This document shows positions 17,327 to 26,800 of a stretch of 64,000 nt of DNA, one piece after another; positions within the stretch are counted from its first letter, which is position 1; each line of letters opens with the position of its first letter. The translations under genes and the position numbers were made by a program. The DNA is from Treponema bryantii (GTDB lineage Bacteria; Spirochaetota; Spirochaetia; Treponematales; Treponemataceae): positions 62,001 to 126,000 of the forward strand of contig NZ_FOFU01000007.1 of assembly GCF_900111035.1 (NCBI RefSeq). The letters are read 5' to 3'. The notes under the pieces were generated by a model. That model did not search any database and had not been told where the DNA came from. It saw only the letters and a program-made list of their open reading frames with translations.

Positions 17327-17573
17327 AGCGGTTTTATCCTCCTGATAAAAACCGATAAACGGGCATGTCAAGGCTTTAAGCGTAGCGTGCCTTGACGTGA
17401 CCGTATATCACGGTGATGTTAAAATAAATGAGAATTAGGTAATTGTGTGTAGTAAATTACTTGGTAGATGTGATACGCGGCGCGCCGTGGCGTCACCGGT
17501 AAAGCAGGACTCTATGGACTCTGACTATCCAGTCATCTCAAACGTAAAATCTTCGAATAAAATATCAGAAAAG
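17327..17573 (-). promoter_or_regulatory. Structured leader of the PTS gene
   Basis: This 247-bp stretch has no gene but several strong dyads. An 8-bp perfect stem GTCAAGGC/GCCTTGAC lies at 17367-17374 and 17389-17396 with a 14-nt loop. A 5-bp dyad ACCGT/ACGGT lies at 17400-17414. A G+C-rich block around 17470-17500 contains GGCGCGCC and can fold as GTGACGC/GCG..TCAC. TGACTATCCAGTCA lies at 17521-17534. The leader thus looks like a folded 5' region or operator array for the PTS gene. It matches no riboswitch class that I know. Confidence 0.5.
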
Positions 17574-17602
17574 TTGACGAGGTGCAATATGTGGTTTATA
17601 CT
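17574..17602 (+). promoter_or_regulatory. Sigma-70 promoter
   Basis: TTGACG at 17574-17579 and TATACT at 17597-17602 are separated by exactly 17 bp. Transcription should start near 17609, inside the LacI-type operator. It reads toward the terminator at 17688 and the regulator gene. Confidence 0.85.
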
Positions 17603-17605
17603 AGA

Positions 17606-17627
17606 TTTAGGCAACCGGTTGCCTAAA
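17606..17627. promoter_or_regulatory. LacI-family operator, 22-bp perfect palindrome
   Basis: The core TAGGCAACCGGTTGCCTA is flanked by AAA/TTT, giving 22 perfectly symmetric bases centred on the CpG step that LacI-family hinge helices intercalate. It covers the predicted start of the promoter at 17574, so binding would block initiation. The regulator encoded at 17741 is the obvious ligand, giving autoregulation. Confidence 0.85.
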
Positions 17628-17731
17628 AACTATTTTTTCATATTTGCGGGTTCCTCCTGTATGTTGTCCTGCAGATTGAGATTTTTTGCCGACCTGGGAA
17701 AGCCGTATTCCTTTAGGTCGGCGTTTTTTTT
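17609..17731 (+). ncRNA. Candidate LacI-controlled small RNA or attenuator leader
   Basis: A transcript from the promoter at 17574 to the terminator at 17688-17731 would be about 120 nt with no convincing ORF. At 17651-17660 it carries UUCCUCCUGU, a C+U-rich anti-Shine-Dalgarno stretch. Its UCCUCCUG is perfectly complementary (8 nt) to CAGGAGGA in the ribosome site of the divergent PTS gene. The alternative is a plain 5' leader whose terminator attenuates the LacI gene. The existence of the RNA is an inference. Confidence 0.5.
17688..17731 (+). terminator. Intrinsic terminator just upstream of the LacI gene
   Basis: The stem GCCGACCT (17688-17695) pairs with AGGTCGGC (17715-17722), and inner GGAA/UUCC bases can extend it. 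A G and eight T follow. It ends 9 bp before the ATG of the regulator, in the same orientation, so it lies between the promoter and the gene. Confidence 0.88.
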
Positions 17732-17740
17732 GAGGGATTT

Positions 17741-18757
17741 ATGGTCACTATATACGACATTGCTGAAGCTACTGGATATTCTGCACCTACTGTTTCAAAG
17801 GCCTTAAACGGGCTCGGCTCTCTAAGTGAGGAGACCAGACAGAGAATTATAAATAAGGCTAAAGAACTTGGTTATGAGCCGAATATTTCTGCCCGAACCC
17901 TTACAACCAAAAAATCCTATCTTATAGGCGTAGTTTATGATGATACAGGAATGAATAAAGGCTTTTCACATCCTTTGTTTTCTCCTGTTTTGAACCGGTT
18001 CCGAGAAAAAATAGAAGCTGCCGGTTATGATATTATATTCCTTTCACGTCATTTTAATATGACATATTTTTCACATGCAAATTTCCGTTGTATTGACGGT
18101 GTAATCATAATAAACCCTGCTACAAATAACGCTTCTGATTTTGATGATTTTATAAGAACAAATCTTCCAAGAGTTTCTACAAACACAATTTTTAAAGATA
18201 TTTGTACGGTTATTACTGCAAACGAACAGGGTGGATACGCCGCTGCAGAGTATTTTATAAATCATGGACACAAAAAAATCGCATATATTTCAGCACCGGT
18301 GGATGGAATTTCTGCAGCTCCAACTGAGCGTTATGAAGGCTTTAAATCAGCTCTTAAAACCTATAATCTTTATGATGAAGAACTTTATGAATTAAGCGCA
18401 ACCTGGGATAAAGAAAGTGCCTACGAAGCATTCGGCCGTCTCATAAAACGCCGAAAAGATATCACAGCCGTTTTTGTCACTAATGATCAGCTTGCTTTTG
18501 GTGTGTGTGATTATGCAAAAGATCATAATATAAAAATTCCGGAAGATATTTCAGTAATTGGTTTTGATGATGATTTTGCTGCAGAATACGCCGGCCTTAC
18601 AACATTCAGACAGAGTGCAAATGAAATTGCAGAGATTTCTGCACAGATGATGCTGGATCAGATTGATGGAAAAACAGTCCCACCAATTATTCGCTGCCGT
18701 CCTGAGCTTATAGAACGTAATTCTGTAAAAACAATCAGAGGTTTCAGATTATTTTAA
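17741..18757 (+). CDS. LacI-family transcriptional regulator
   Basis: A 338-aa repressor. Residues 3-50 are the LacI helix-turn-helix and hinge (TIYDIAEATGYSAPTVSKAL, then NISARTLTT). Residues 60-335 are a periplasmic-binding-protein-like sensor with the usual VFVTNDQLAFGV and SVIGFDDDFAAEY motifs. It should bind the palindrome at 17606 and perhaps sites near the divergent PTS gene. The ligand is likely a sugar or sugar phosphate, as in the family, but cannot be named. A GAGGGA lies 5 bp before the ATG, immediately after the terminator U-tract, so expression depends on read-through or an unseen promoter. Confidence 0.92.
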   Translation: MVTIYDIAEATGYSAPTVSKALNGLGSLSEETRQRIINKAKELGYEPNISARTLTTKKSYLIGVVYDDTGMNKGFSHPLFSPVLNRFREKIEAAGYDIIFLSRHFNMTYFSHANFRCIDGVIIINPATNNASDFDDFIRTNLPRVSTNTIFKDICTVITANEQGGYAAAEYFINHGHKKIAYISAPVDGISAAPTERYEGFKSALKTYNLYDEELYELSATWDKESAYEAFGRLIKRRKDITAVFVTNDQLAFGVCDYAKDHNIKIPEDISVIGFDDDFAAEYAGLTTFRQSANEIAEISAQMMLDQIDGKTVPPIIRCRPELIERNSVKTIRGFRLF

Positions 18758-18779
18758 TTGATTGATGGAGTAATTTAAT

Positions 18780-19415
18780 TTGGCACAGAATTTGAAAATC
18801 AAAACCTTTGTGAATCAGAGAGCCTTTTCCTGTAATGTTTATGTCTGCTCAGCCGGGGAGTGCAGTTTTATTGTAGACCTCGGTTATTATGATTCTGAAA
18901 TTGAAAATTACTTAAAGACAATTCCTCCTGTAAAATTTGTCCTGCAGACTCATGGACATTTTGATCACATAATGGGGGTAAATGCTTTTGCAGAAAAAAA
19001 TCCTGGAGTTGAATATTACTGCTTTAATGATGAAATTGAGGTAATTACTAATTCAAGAAAGAATGGTTCAATTCTGGCTGGCACTTTCTATCAACCGAAG
19101 GTGAATTTTAAAACCCTTTCTGAAGGTAAAATAAATCTTTTTGGTTTTGATATTGATGTGATTCATACTCCAGGACATACAGCAGGAAGTTGTATGTTTT
19201 CACTTGAAAACGAAAAGGTTGTGTTTACCGGTGACACCTTAATTGAAACAAGCATAGGCCGTACCGACTTGCCAACCGGTAACGAAAATGATATTTATAA
19301 TAGTCTTAAAAAAATAAAGGCGCTTACCTTTTCCGATGATACTGAATTTTATTTTGGTCATGGTGCCCCATTTAAATATGTTGAACTTATAAAATACAAC
19401 AGTTTTCTCAGCTAG
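18780..19415 (+). CDS. MBL-fold metallo-hydrolase (glyoxalase II-like)
   Basis: This 211-aa hydrolase has the metal-binding HxHxDH motif in QTHGHFDHIMG (residues about 58-68), the second ligand histidine in HTPGHTAGS, the bridging Asp in VFTGDTLI and the last histidine in FGHGAP. That set defines a dinuclear Zn/Fe active site of the YcbL/glyoxalase II group, which hydrolyse thioesters such as S-lactoylglutathione or similar. Start is a TTG at 18780 with GGAG 9 bp upstream; no in-frame ATG is available before the first strand. It is 22 bp downstream of the LacI gene, so it is likely in the same transcript. Confidence 0.9.
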   Translation: MAQNLKIKTFVNQRAFSCNVYVCSAGECSFIVDLGYYDSEIENYLKTIPPVKFVLQTHGHFDHIMGVNAFAEKNPGVEYYCFNDEIEVITNSRKNGSILAGTFYQPKVNFKTLSEGKINLFGFDIDVIHTPGHTAGSCMFSLENEKVVFTGDTLIETSIGRTDLPTGNENDIYNSLKKIKALTFSDDTEFYFGHGAPFKYVELIKYNSFLS

Positions 19416-19427
19416 GAGGAGAAGCCA

Positions 19428-20312
19428 GTGCCATATAAACGACGTCGCGGAGACAGAAAAGACGGTAGATTGATTCGATCAATGGAGCCGATGTCCATAT
19501 TTGCCTTGTATGTAATGGAAACCCGCAACGATGCAAATAATTATATTTCTGATGGTGTGGAACTGGATGCAATAGAATCCTATATTCATAAGAAACGTCA
19601 GGAAGGTTTTGACGGTTTTAATGTAATGTATGTTTTTGCTGCTGCATATGTACGAACTGTAAGTCAGAAACCAGGTATAAACCGCTTTGTTAATGGTTAT
19701 CGTGTTTATGCAAGGAACAATATTGAAGTGAGCATGGCAGTAAAGAAAGCTCTTACAATGAATGCTCCTGAGACCATGATAAAGTTCTTCTTTAAGCCGG
19801 AAGATACAATCAATGATGTTTATAAACAGATGCATGATAAGATAACCGAATATCAGCAGCAGACAGATCCTGAAGATGCAAGCGACATGGATAAATTCCT
19901 TCGTTTGATTTTTAAGCTTCCACGCTGGATTTTGCGTTTAATGATGAAGTTTCTTTATCATCTTGATTATAATGGACATATTCCTCAGTCACTTCTGGAT
20001 ATGAGTCCTTTTCATGGTTCACTGGTAATGTCTTCTATGGGATCTCTGGGAATTCCTTCCGTATTTCATCATCTATATAATTTTGGAAATGTTCCAATGA
20101 TAATTACATTCGCAACTAATCGGCATGAGAATGTAATTAAACGTGATGGAACAATTACCAAAAAGCATTTTCTGGATTATGTAATTACAACTGATGATAG
20201 AATTTGTGACGGACAGTATTATTCAGAAGCCCTGCACGAATTACACAAATATCTTAAAAATCCGGAATTACTTGAGCAGCCGCCTAAACAGGTTGTTGAG
20301 GATATTCCTTAA
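19428..20312 (+). CDS. E2-like (2-oxoacid dehydrogenase acyltransferase fold) protein lacking the catalytic His
   Basis: The 294-aa protein resembles the catalytic (CAT-like) domain of 2-oxoacid dehydrogenase E2: FVNGYRVYARNNIEVSMAVKK near 87-107 and the FHGSLVMSSMGSLGIPSVFHHLYNF block near 195-219 fit the core trimer. No lipoyl or subunit-binding domain is present. The E2 active-site motif HRxxDG is changed to DDRICDG at 256-262, so the His is replaced by Asp257. That change should abolish normal acyl transfer. It may be a chloramphenicol-acetyltransferase-fold enzyme of another kind, or a pseudoenzyme. A ribosome site AGGAGG precedes the start. It ends in a four-base overlap with convergent uvrC. 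Confidence 0.7.
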   Translation: MPYKRRRGDRKDGRLIRSMEPMSIFALYVMETRNDANNYISDGVELDAIESYIHKKRQEGFDGFNVMYVFAAAYVRTVSQKPGINRFVNGYRVYARNNIEVSMAVKKALTMNAPETMIKFFFKPEDTINDVYKQMHDKITEYQQQTDPEDASDMDKFLRLIFKLPRWILRLMMKFLYHLDYNGHIPQSLLDMSPFHGSLVMSSMGSLGIPSVFHHLYNFGNVPMIITFATNRHENVIKRDGTITKKHFLDYVITTDDRICDGQYYSEALHELHKYLKNPELLEQPPKQVVEDIP

Positions 20313-22312
20313 TCCTTTGACTCCGCTAAGGAACCGTAGTCGGGCGGGTTCTCGGCGGCGGCAAGAGCCTGACTCGCGAGTGCCTGGCTTGCAAGATCAG
20401 CAATATAACTTGCCTCTGCTGCTTTTTCTTTTGTAGTGCCGGCGGCGCCGAGCGATAATCTCTGTAAATCTTTTTTCTCTTTGCGCTGGGCGTTGAGGTC
20501 ACGGGCCTTAAGGAGAATGTCGGCAGCTTCAGCAGCCTTTACGTGCAGACACTGAGCAATAGCACTTTCTTCTGCTGCGGCCAGTGCTTCCAGAGTTATG
20601 AACTGGCGCTGTAGCTGCAATGCACGCTTTTCGCCAACACCCGGAAGTTCCAGGAAAATGGACTGAGTATTTTCTTTTGTTCGAAGTCTCTGGTTACGGC
20701 TTGTGGCAAAGCGGTGAGTCTCGTCTCGCACTCGCTGTAACAGGCGGAGTGCATCACTTCGTTTTGGAAGACAGATTGGCGTACTGTTTCCAGGAAGATA
20801 AATTTCTTCATCACGCTTAGCAAGACCTGCAACCGGAATATCCAGTCCAAGGGAATTTAAAATTTCTTCAACAGCATTTACCTGACCGATACCACCGTCT
20901 ATAAGAATCAAATCAGGCAAATCTGTCTGTTCGTTTAAGAGTCTTGTGTAACGGCGTGAAACAGCCTCTTTCATGGAAGCAAAGTCATCTATTAAACCGT
21001 CTGTAGTCTTAAGACGGAAATAGCGGTAATTCTTTTTATCTGGATTTCCATTGTAAAAGCTTATCAGTGAAGCAACCGGCCACTTTCCGCCGATATGCGC
21101 AATATCAAAACCTTCAATACGGATTGGAAGAGTATCCAGTCCAAGTTTAAGTTTGAGTTCTTCCATTGCAGGAATATCGCCTCTGTCGCGAAGACGTCGG
21201 ACAATATCTTCTTTCGCATTTTGTTTTGCCATCTGAAGGGCAGCAACATCACGTGGAAGATCATGAGAAGATACCATAATAACCTGTGAAGTAGCTTTTT
21301 TTTCTTCATGAAGCCAGCGGGCAATGTGATCAAACTCTTCGGTGGCAGGAATATAAATCTGCGGCGGAATGTTTACAGCATCATCATAGAAAACAGCCAT
21401 AAACTCGGCAATTAAGTCATCATCATCGTTGAGAGATTCGGCGCGGTAGTTTTCACGACCGAGCAGTTTACCCTGGCGAATCTTAAGGACAGTAAAGCTT
21501 ACAAGTTCGCCTTCACTGTGGTAAGCAATATAATCACGGTCATCCGCTTCAAAGCTTTCTACTATATTCTGATTCTGAAGAACCATGAGTGCTTTAATGC
21601 CATCACGTAAACGGGCAGCCTTTTCAAAGTCCAAAGCGGCGGCTGCAGCCTTCATTTCGGCATTCAGTGCGGCAACGGTTTCTTCACCTTTTCCCTCAAG
21701 TAGTCTTTTAATTTCACCGATGTATAAATTGTAGGACTCTTTAGAAATTTTACCACAACAGGGAGCGCGACATTGCTTCATGTGATAGTATAAACAAGGG
21801 GTATCCCGCTTACGGAGAGTTCTGCAATGACGAATCGGATACAGCTTGAAGATAGTTTCAAGAAAAGTTTCGAGAGCCGTTACATCAGGAAATGGTCCAA
21901 AATAGGTTGAGCCATCCTGGAGAATGCGGCGGGTCTTAAAAATCTTAGGATAATCCTCGTTGGTAATTCTGAGAACCGGGTACGATTTTCCGTCCTTCAG
22001 ACAAATGTTGTAACGGGGATTGTATTTTTTAATAAGGTTGTTTTCCAGCAGCAGAGCTTCATACTCATTTGCTGTTGTGATGTATTCAATAGAGTTGGCG
22101 TGGGAGATTAAAAGCCTTGTTTTTACGCTCTGTTGTCCAGAAAAATAGGAAGACAGGCGGCTCTTAAGGCTCTTTGCTTTTCCCACATAAATTACGGTGT
22201 TTTCTGCGTTTCGCCACAGGTAAACACCACTAGATTGAGGAGCTTTCAGAGCTGTTTCGTGTAGAACCTCGCGGATTGTTGCGGGTTTTCCACCGGTAGT
22301 TTTGGCTGTCAT
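20309..22312 (-). CDS. uvrC: UvrABC system protein C (excinuclease subunit C)
   Basis: This 667-aa protein makes both incisions during nucleotide excision repair. Its N-terminus is a GIY-YIG nuclease (residues 18-95, SGVYLWRNAENTVIYVGKAK). A UVR motif for UvrB binding (residues about 200-240) follows, then a UvrC-type RNase H-like domain (IDGGIGQVNAVEEIL) and helix-hairpin-helix repeats near the C-terminus (ELPGVGEKRALQL). The final 60 residues are a low-complexity Ala-rich tail not found in other UvrC proteins. Its last codons, antisense to 20315-20336, come from a dispersed palindrome. Start ATG at 22312 lies 3 bp from the divergent gene's ATG and has no clear Shine-Dalgarno. Confidence 0.95.
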   Translation of the reverse strand: MTAKTTGGKPATIREVLHETALKAPQSSGVYLWRNAENTVIYVGKAKSLKSRLSSYFSGQQSVKTRLLISHANSIEYITTANEYEALLLENNLIKKYNPRYNICLKDGKSYPVLRITNEDYPKIFKTRRILQDGSTYFGPFPDVTALETFLETIFKLYPIRHCRTLRKRDTPCLYYHMKQCRAPCCGKISKESYNLYIGEIKRLLEGKGEETVAALNAEMKAAAAALDFEKAARLRDGIKALMVLQNQNIVESFEADDRDYIAYHSEGELVSFTVLKIRQGKLLGRENYRAESLNDDDDLIAEFMAVFYDDAVNIPPQIYIPATEEFDHIARWLHEEKKATSQVIMVSSHDLPRDVAALQMAKQNAKEDIVRRLRDRGDIPAMEELKLKLGLDTLPIRIEGFDIAHIGGKWPVASLISFYNGNPDKKNYRYFRLKTTDGLIDDFASMKEAVSRRYTRLLNEQTDLPDLILIDGGIGQVNAVEEILNSLGLDIPVAGLAKRDEEIYLPGNSTPICLPKRSDALRLLQRVRDETHRFATSRNQRLRTKENTQSIFLELPGVGEKRALQLQRQFITLEALAAAEESAIAQCLHVKAAEAADILLKARDLNAQRKEKKDLQRLSLGAAGTTKEKAAEASYIADLASQALASQALAAAENPPDYGSLAESKD

Positions 22313-22315
22313 GTT

Positions 22316-23848
22316 ATGTTAGGAAATTGTATCAAAAAAAGACTTCTTATTATAGCGGTTTCGGCTGTGATGTGTGCCTGTGGCGTGGCTGAACTTTTTG
22401 CTAAGGAATATGTACTTGGTGGAAAAGGCGGCTGGCCTGTTTTTCAGCAGCAGGAAAATATTACTACTGGAAAAGGTCGTTATGGCTATGACTGTATTCA
22501 GCTCGCTTCTAACTCTTTTGTATTTGATGAATATACAGATTTACTTATAGATTTTGAAGATGCTCAGATGCCGATTTCTAACGGCGACTATACTATCAAC
22601 AGAAATAATTTCCAGCTTACAAATCAGACAAAAAATGAAAAAGCTGCAGGTCTCAGTCGAAATATGGGTGGTCTCAGCATTTCCGGACAGCCGGGAAGTT
22701 TCTTTGGATCTGAAGGTTTGATGGGTTCATTCTCAATTGAATTCTGGCTTTGTCCTTCAATTGCAGAAAATGGTGAAATAGTTTTGAACTGGGAATCTTC
22801 TCGAAATGAAGACGGACGGCTTGCATTCCAGGTTATAAGCGGTACTTTTGATAAAGGTCATCTGCGCTGGGAATTGAACAATATTTTTGATTTATATGTG
22901 AATGAAGCTGGCCGTAATGAAGTTAAACTGAAAGGCTCTTCAAAAATCATACCTGATGTCTGGAGCTATCATGTACTGTCGTTTGATTGTGAGACGGGTA
23001 TTCTTGAATATATAGTTAACGGAATTACAGAAGACCTTACATATATAACAACAACCCGTTCAGAAGGCGGAGATGTAAGTCTTGTTTATCTTGGAACTCC
23101 TTCTGAACTCGCAATCTGTTCGGAATATACAGGAAAGATAGATGATTTCAGAATCCTTCGTCGTCCTTATACTCCACCAGATTTCCAGTCAGCAGAAAAT
23201 GCTGGAAGAGTTGGACATACACAGTATCTCCCAAGTGGCGGCCGTTTTGTAACTAAGCCTATTATGGTTTCTACAGGTTCTGTATTAAATAAGCTTGAAG
23301 CAGAAATGAATGTTCCTACTCAGACAGAAGTATGCTATTACGTGCGTTCTGGAGAAAACTTTTATGGCTGGAACGAAGAATATCCTGAATGGAAGCCTGT
23401 AGAAAGTGGAGAGGAACTTACAGGAATTACAGGCCTTTATTTCCAGGTTGCAGTTGAACTTATGCCTGATGGAAACGGTGAACAGACACCTGCAATTACA
23501 ACTATTAAACTTGATTTTACAGAACTACCTGAGCCATTGCCTCCGTTTATTGTAAAGGCAGTTGCTGGTAACGGTAGTGTTACAGTTTCATGGAATTACT
23601 CTGTAGATGATACAGCCGGCGGTTATTATCTTTATTATGGAACCCGTCCCGGAGAATATCTTGGAAGAATTGCAATAGAAGGTGAATCACCAATCAATGT
23701 TGGAAATACAAGCTCGTTTACAGTTACAGGATTGGAAAACGGTAAAATATACTATTTTGCGGTGGCAGCCTGGTCAGCGCTGGATATGAGGGTAGTCGGA
23801 AATCTTTCTAAGGAAGTTTTCGCAAGACCATTGGCACGGTTAAAGTAG
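22316..23848 (+). CDS. Secreted protein with LamG-like and fibronectin type III domains
   Basis: A 510-aa exported protein. Residues 1-29 are a signal peptide (basic start, LLIIAVSAVMCA core, cleavage near LFA-KEY). Residues about 60-280 form a concanavalin/LamG-like jelly roll (SIEFWLCPSIAENGEIVLNW, YHVLSFDCETGILEYIVNG, KIDDFRILRRPYT). Residues about 400-505 are an FnIII module (VSWNYSVDDTAGGYYLYYG, FTVTGLENGKIYYFAVAAW). It probably sits in the periplasm or on the surface as a binding protein. The ATG lies 3 bp from divergent uvrC and has no ribosome site, so the transcript start probably lies within uvrC. It is followed closely by the TPR gene. Confidence 0.75.
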   Translation: MLGNCIKKRLLIIAVSAVMCACGVAELFAKEYVLGGKGGWPVFQQQENITTGKGRYGYDCIQLASNSFVFDEYTDLLIDFEDAQMPISNGDYTINRNNFQLTNQTKNEKAAGLSRNMGGLSISGQPGSFFGSEGLMGSFSIEFWLCPSIAENGEIVLNWESSRNEDGRLAFQVISGTFDKGHLRWELNNIFDLYVNEAGRNEVKLKGSSKIIPDVWSYHVLSFDCETGILEYIVNGITEDLTYITTTRSEGGDVSLVYLGTPSELAICSEYTGKIDDFRILRRPYTPPDFQSAENAGRVGHTQYLPSGGRFVTKPIMVSTGSVLNKLEAEMNVPTQTEVCYYVRSGENFYGWNEEYPEWKPVESGEELTGITGLYFQVAVELMPDGNGEQTPAITTIKLDFTELPEPLPPFIVKAVAGNGSVTVSWNYSVDDTAGGYYLYYGTRPGEYLGRIAIEGESPINVGNTSSFTVTGLENGKIYYFAVAAWSALDMRVVGNLSKEVFARPLARLK

Positions 23849-23864
23849 GGAAGGGAGAAGGTAT

Positions 23865-26800
23865 ATGGCAAACAGTTTAAATTTAGCAAAGGCACAGAAT
23901 GCAATTACAGCTCATGACTGGACAACTGCAGCAAGGCTGTATAAGGAGATGCTGCGTGGAGATGAAGGAAATGTAGAATATCTTCAGCAGCTTGGAAGCA
24001 TTTATGTGCGTGCCGGTCAGGATGAAAAAGCAATTCCTTATTATGAGCAGATAATTACCGTGAATCCAGAAAATACCGATGCTATGGTCAGCCTTGGAGG
24101 AATCTTCCGCCGTCTTAAGCGCTATGAGGATTCTGTAAACATTCTGCATAAAGCTCAGGAAAGTTCTGCTAATAATCCATCAGTAAATTACAGCATTGGA
24201 TTTACTTACAAAGAGATGGGCGCTTATGATGATGCCATTGATGCCTTTGAATCTGTTATTTCCCGAAATCCTGATGATGTTCTTGCCCATAATCATCTTG
24301 GTGCCATTTATTTTGCCAAAAAAGATTATAATACCGCAATCGCAACATATAAGCGTGGACTTCAGGTAGATCAGAATCATCCTATTTTGAATTACAATCT
24401 TGCTCACGTTTATGAAGATATTAAAAACTTTCCTGAAGCAGTGCGCTGTTATGAAACGGCCCTTAAAACTCGTCCGGGCTGGCTCGAAGCAATCCGTGAT
24501 TTTAGTGAACTTCTCATAAGATGTCAGGAAACAAAACAGGCTCAGGAACTTGTTGAGCAGTCAATTAAGCTGCATCCGGATGATGTAGATCTGCTATGTA
24601 TTCTTGGACGAATCTATCTGAATCAGTTTGATTATGACAATGCAACTAAAACTTTTAAGCGTGCAGAAAGTTTAAAGAATAACGACATCAACATTCTGCT
24701 GGGACTTTCTAAATCTCTCGAAAAGGGAATGAAGATTGAACCTGCAATGGAAAAGATTGTAGATGCAGTTGGTATTGAGCCGGAAAATCTTGATGTTTGT
24801 AAGCAGTATTCTCATGTGCTGCTTTCTGCACAGCGCTATGACAAAGCTCTTGATGTAATTAAAAAGATTGATGAAAAGAGCGACGGAAAAGACCTTCAGA
24901 TTCTCGATCTTTACGGTCAGTATTTTGTTTGTCGTGGAGATGAAGAAGCTGCTGAAACATATTTCAATAAAATCAGAAAAATCAATCACCACTATAAGGA
25001 TTATATGATTAACGCTGCCGACCGTTATATTCAGACTGGCAATTATGAAAAGGCAGAAGAAATGGCTAATAAGTTTGTTGAAAGTCGTCCGAATATGCCG
25101 GAAGGTTATAATCTACTTGGAACTATCAGTACAGCCCGCGGTGAATTGAATAAAGCAAAAGCTGAATATGAAAAAGGCCTGTCTTTAAAGAATCCGAATA
25201 TATATGCAGTTAAGCAGCTTGAAAAGATTCATTCAGAAATGGAAGCAAATAAAGAAATCTATAATGATGAAGAAATGCCAATCGCTGTAGATGCTGATAC
25301 ACTTCCAGAGGAAGAAGGCGGAAATCTTACAGAGAGTGGAAGTCTTATAGATAACGATGAAAATACTGCAGACCAGGTTGATGCACTTTTATCGAGCGGT
25401 AGTGATGAGGAAGATGAACTTCCTGATATCGGCAGCCTCGAAGCAACTCCTCCTATTGAACAGGCGCTTTCTGGCGAGGACGGAGAGTTCTGGGAAGATT
25501 TTGATGATGATCCTGATGCTGTAAACAAACCTCTTATTGATGAGGAAGATGAAGCATATGATGAAAATTCTGAAGATTCAGATCTGATGTCAATGATGAC
25601 TCCTGATGCAGCAGAAACTGGAAACGACTTGAAGAGCGGACTTTCAGAAGATGCTGGAGATTTTGATTTTGGTGATTTTGAGGACGGCGGTATCGTTGAT
25701 CAGGAAGAAGAAACTGCAGCAGAGCCGGAAGCTTCAGAAGTTTCAGAAGCTGAACCAGAAATCCCAGAATCAAAAGCAGAAACTTCTGTGCCTGTTGCAG
25801 GAAATCCTGTGGTAAGTCCTGAGGCTCCAGCAGCTGAATCTGAACAGCCGATGTTCGAACCTGACAGCAGTGTTGTTGAGCCTGAGTTTGCTGAGCATAG
25901 CGCTTCATCTCCGATCTCTATGCCTGAAGCACAGCAGATGATGCAGGATCTAAAAAATCAGCAGAAAGAACTTGAACTCCAGCAGAGAGAGCTTGCACTT
26001 CAGCAGAAAGAACTTGCTGATGAACTTAAGCAGGAAAATGAAAAGATGATACAACAGACTGTAGAAAAGGCCGTTGAAGAAGCTGTGGAAGAAAAACTTT
26101 CCGCTTATGATTTACAGCCGGAACCTGTAGCTGATGAGACAGTCGTAGAGGAACCTTTTGTTGAAGAGCCTGTTTTTGATGAAACCGTAACTGCAGAAGA
26201 GCCAGTTGTTGAAAATGAGCCGGTTGTTGAGGAAGATGCTGTTGTTGAGAACGAACCGGTTTTTGAAGAATCGGCGATTGATGATTCTGTAGAAGAACCT
26301 GTGTTTGAAGAAGAATCAGTTGACGAGGATCCAATTGTTGAAGAATCTGATGCTGAGAATGAACCAATTTTTGAAGATTCGATAATTGAAGAAGAAAGTG
26401 TTGACGAAACGCCTGTTGTAGACGAAACTATAGAGGACGATATGGATATACTTACCAGTGACCCATTTGTAACTGTAGATGAAATGTCTTCTCTTTTTGG
26501 TGATGATTTTTACCAGAGCCCTGCTCCGGTAATTGAAGAATCAAATGATGAACCATTAAGTGATGAAAATTTTGTTACAGCTGATGATATGATTGATAAA
26601 ATTGGCCGCATCCTCAACGATGACGAGATGAAGAAATCTTGTTCTGCTGAGCTCGAACTGTTTAAAACTCTTCGTACCCTTGCCGGCTTCCTGCCGGAAA
26701 AGGAAAAGAACTCGTTCGACTGCTGCCGTATGCGAATGGTTATCGAGTACATCATTCAGAAGATGTCTGGAAAACCTGGACTTCTTATTACAGCAGAGTC

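Noticed and set aside
17445-17807. 120-aa frame over the promoter, operator and terminator before the LacI gene
   Set aside because: It runs through an operator and a terminator and into the LacI frame, without a ribosome site; the regulatory signals explain the region better.
19428-20312. Ordinary 2-oxoacid dehydrogenase E2
   Set aside because: The lipoyl and subunit-binding domains are missing and the active-site His is Asp, so the usual function is not supported.
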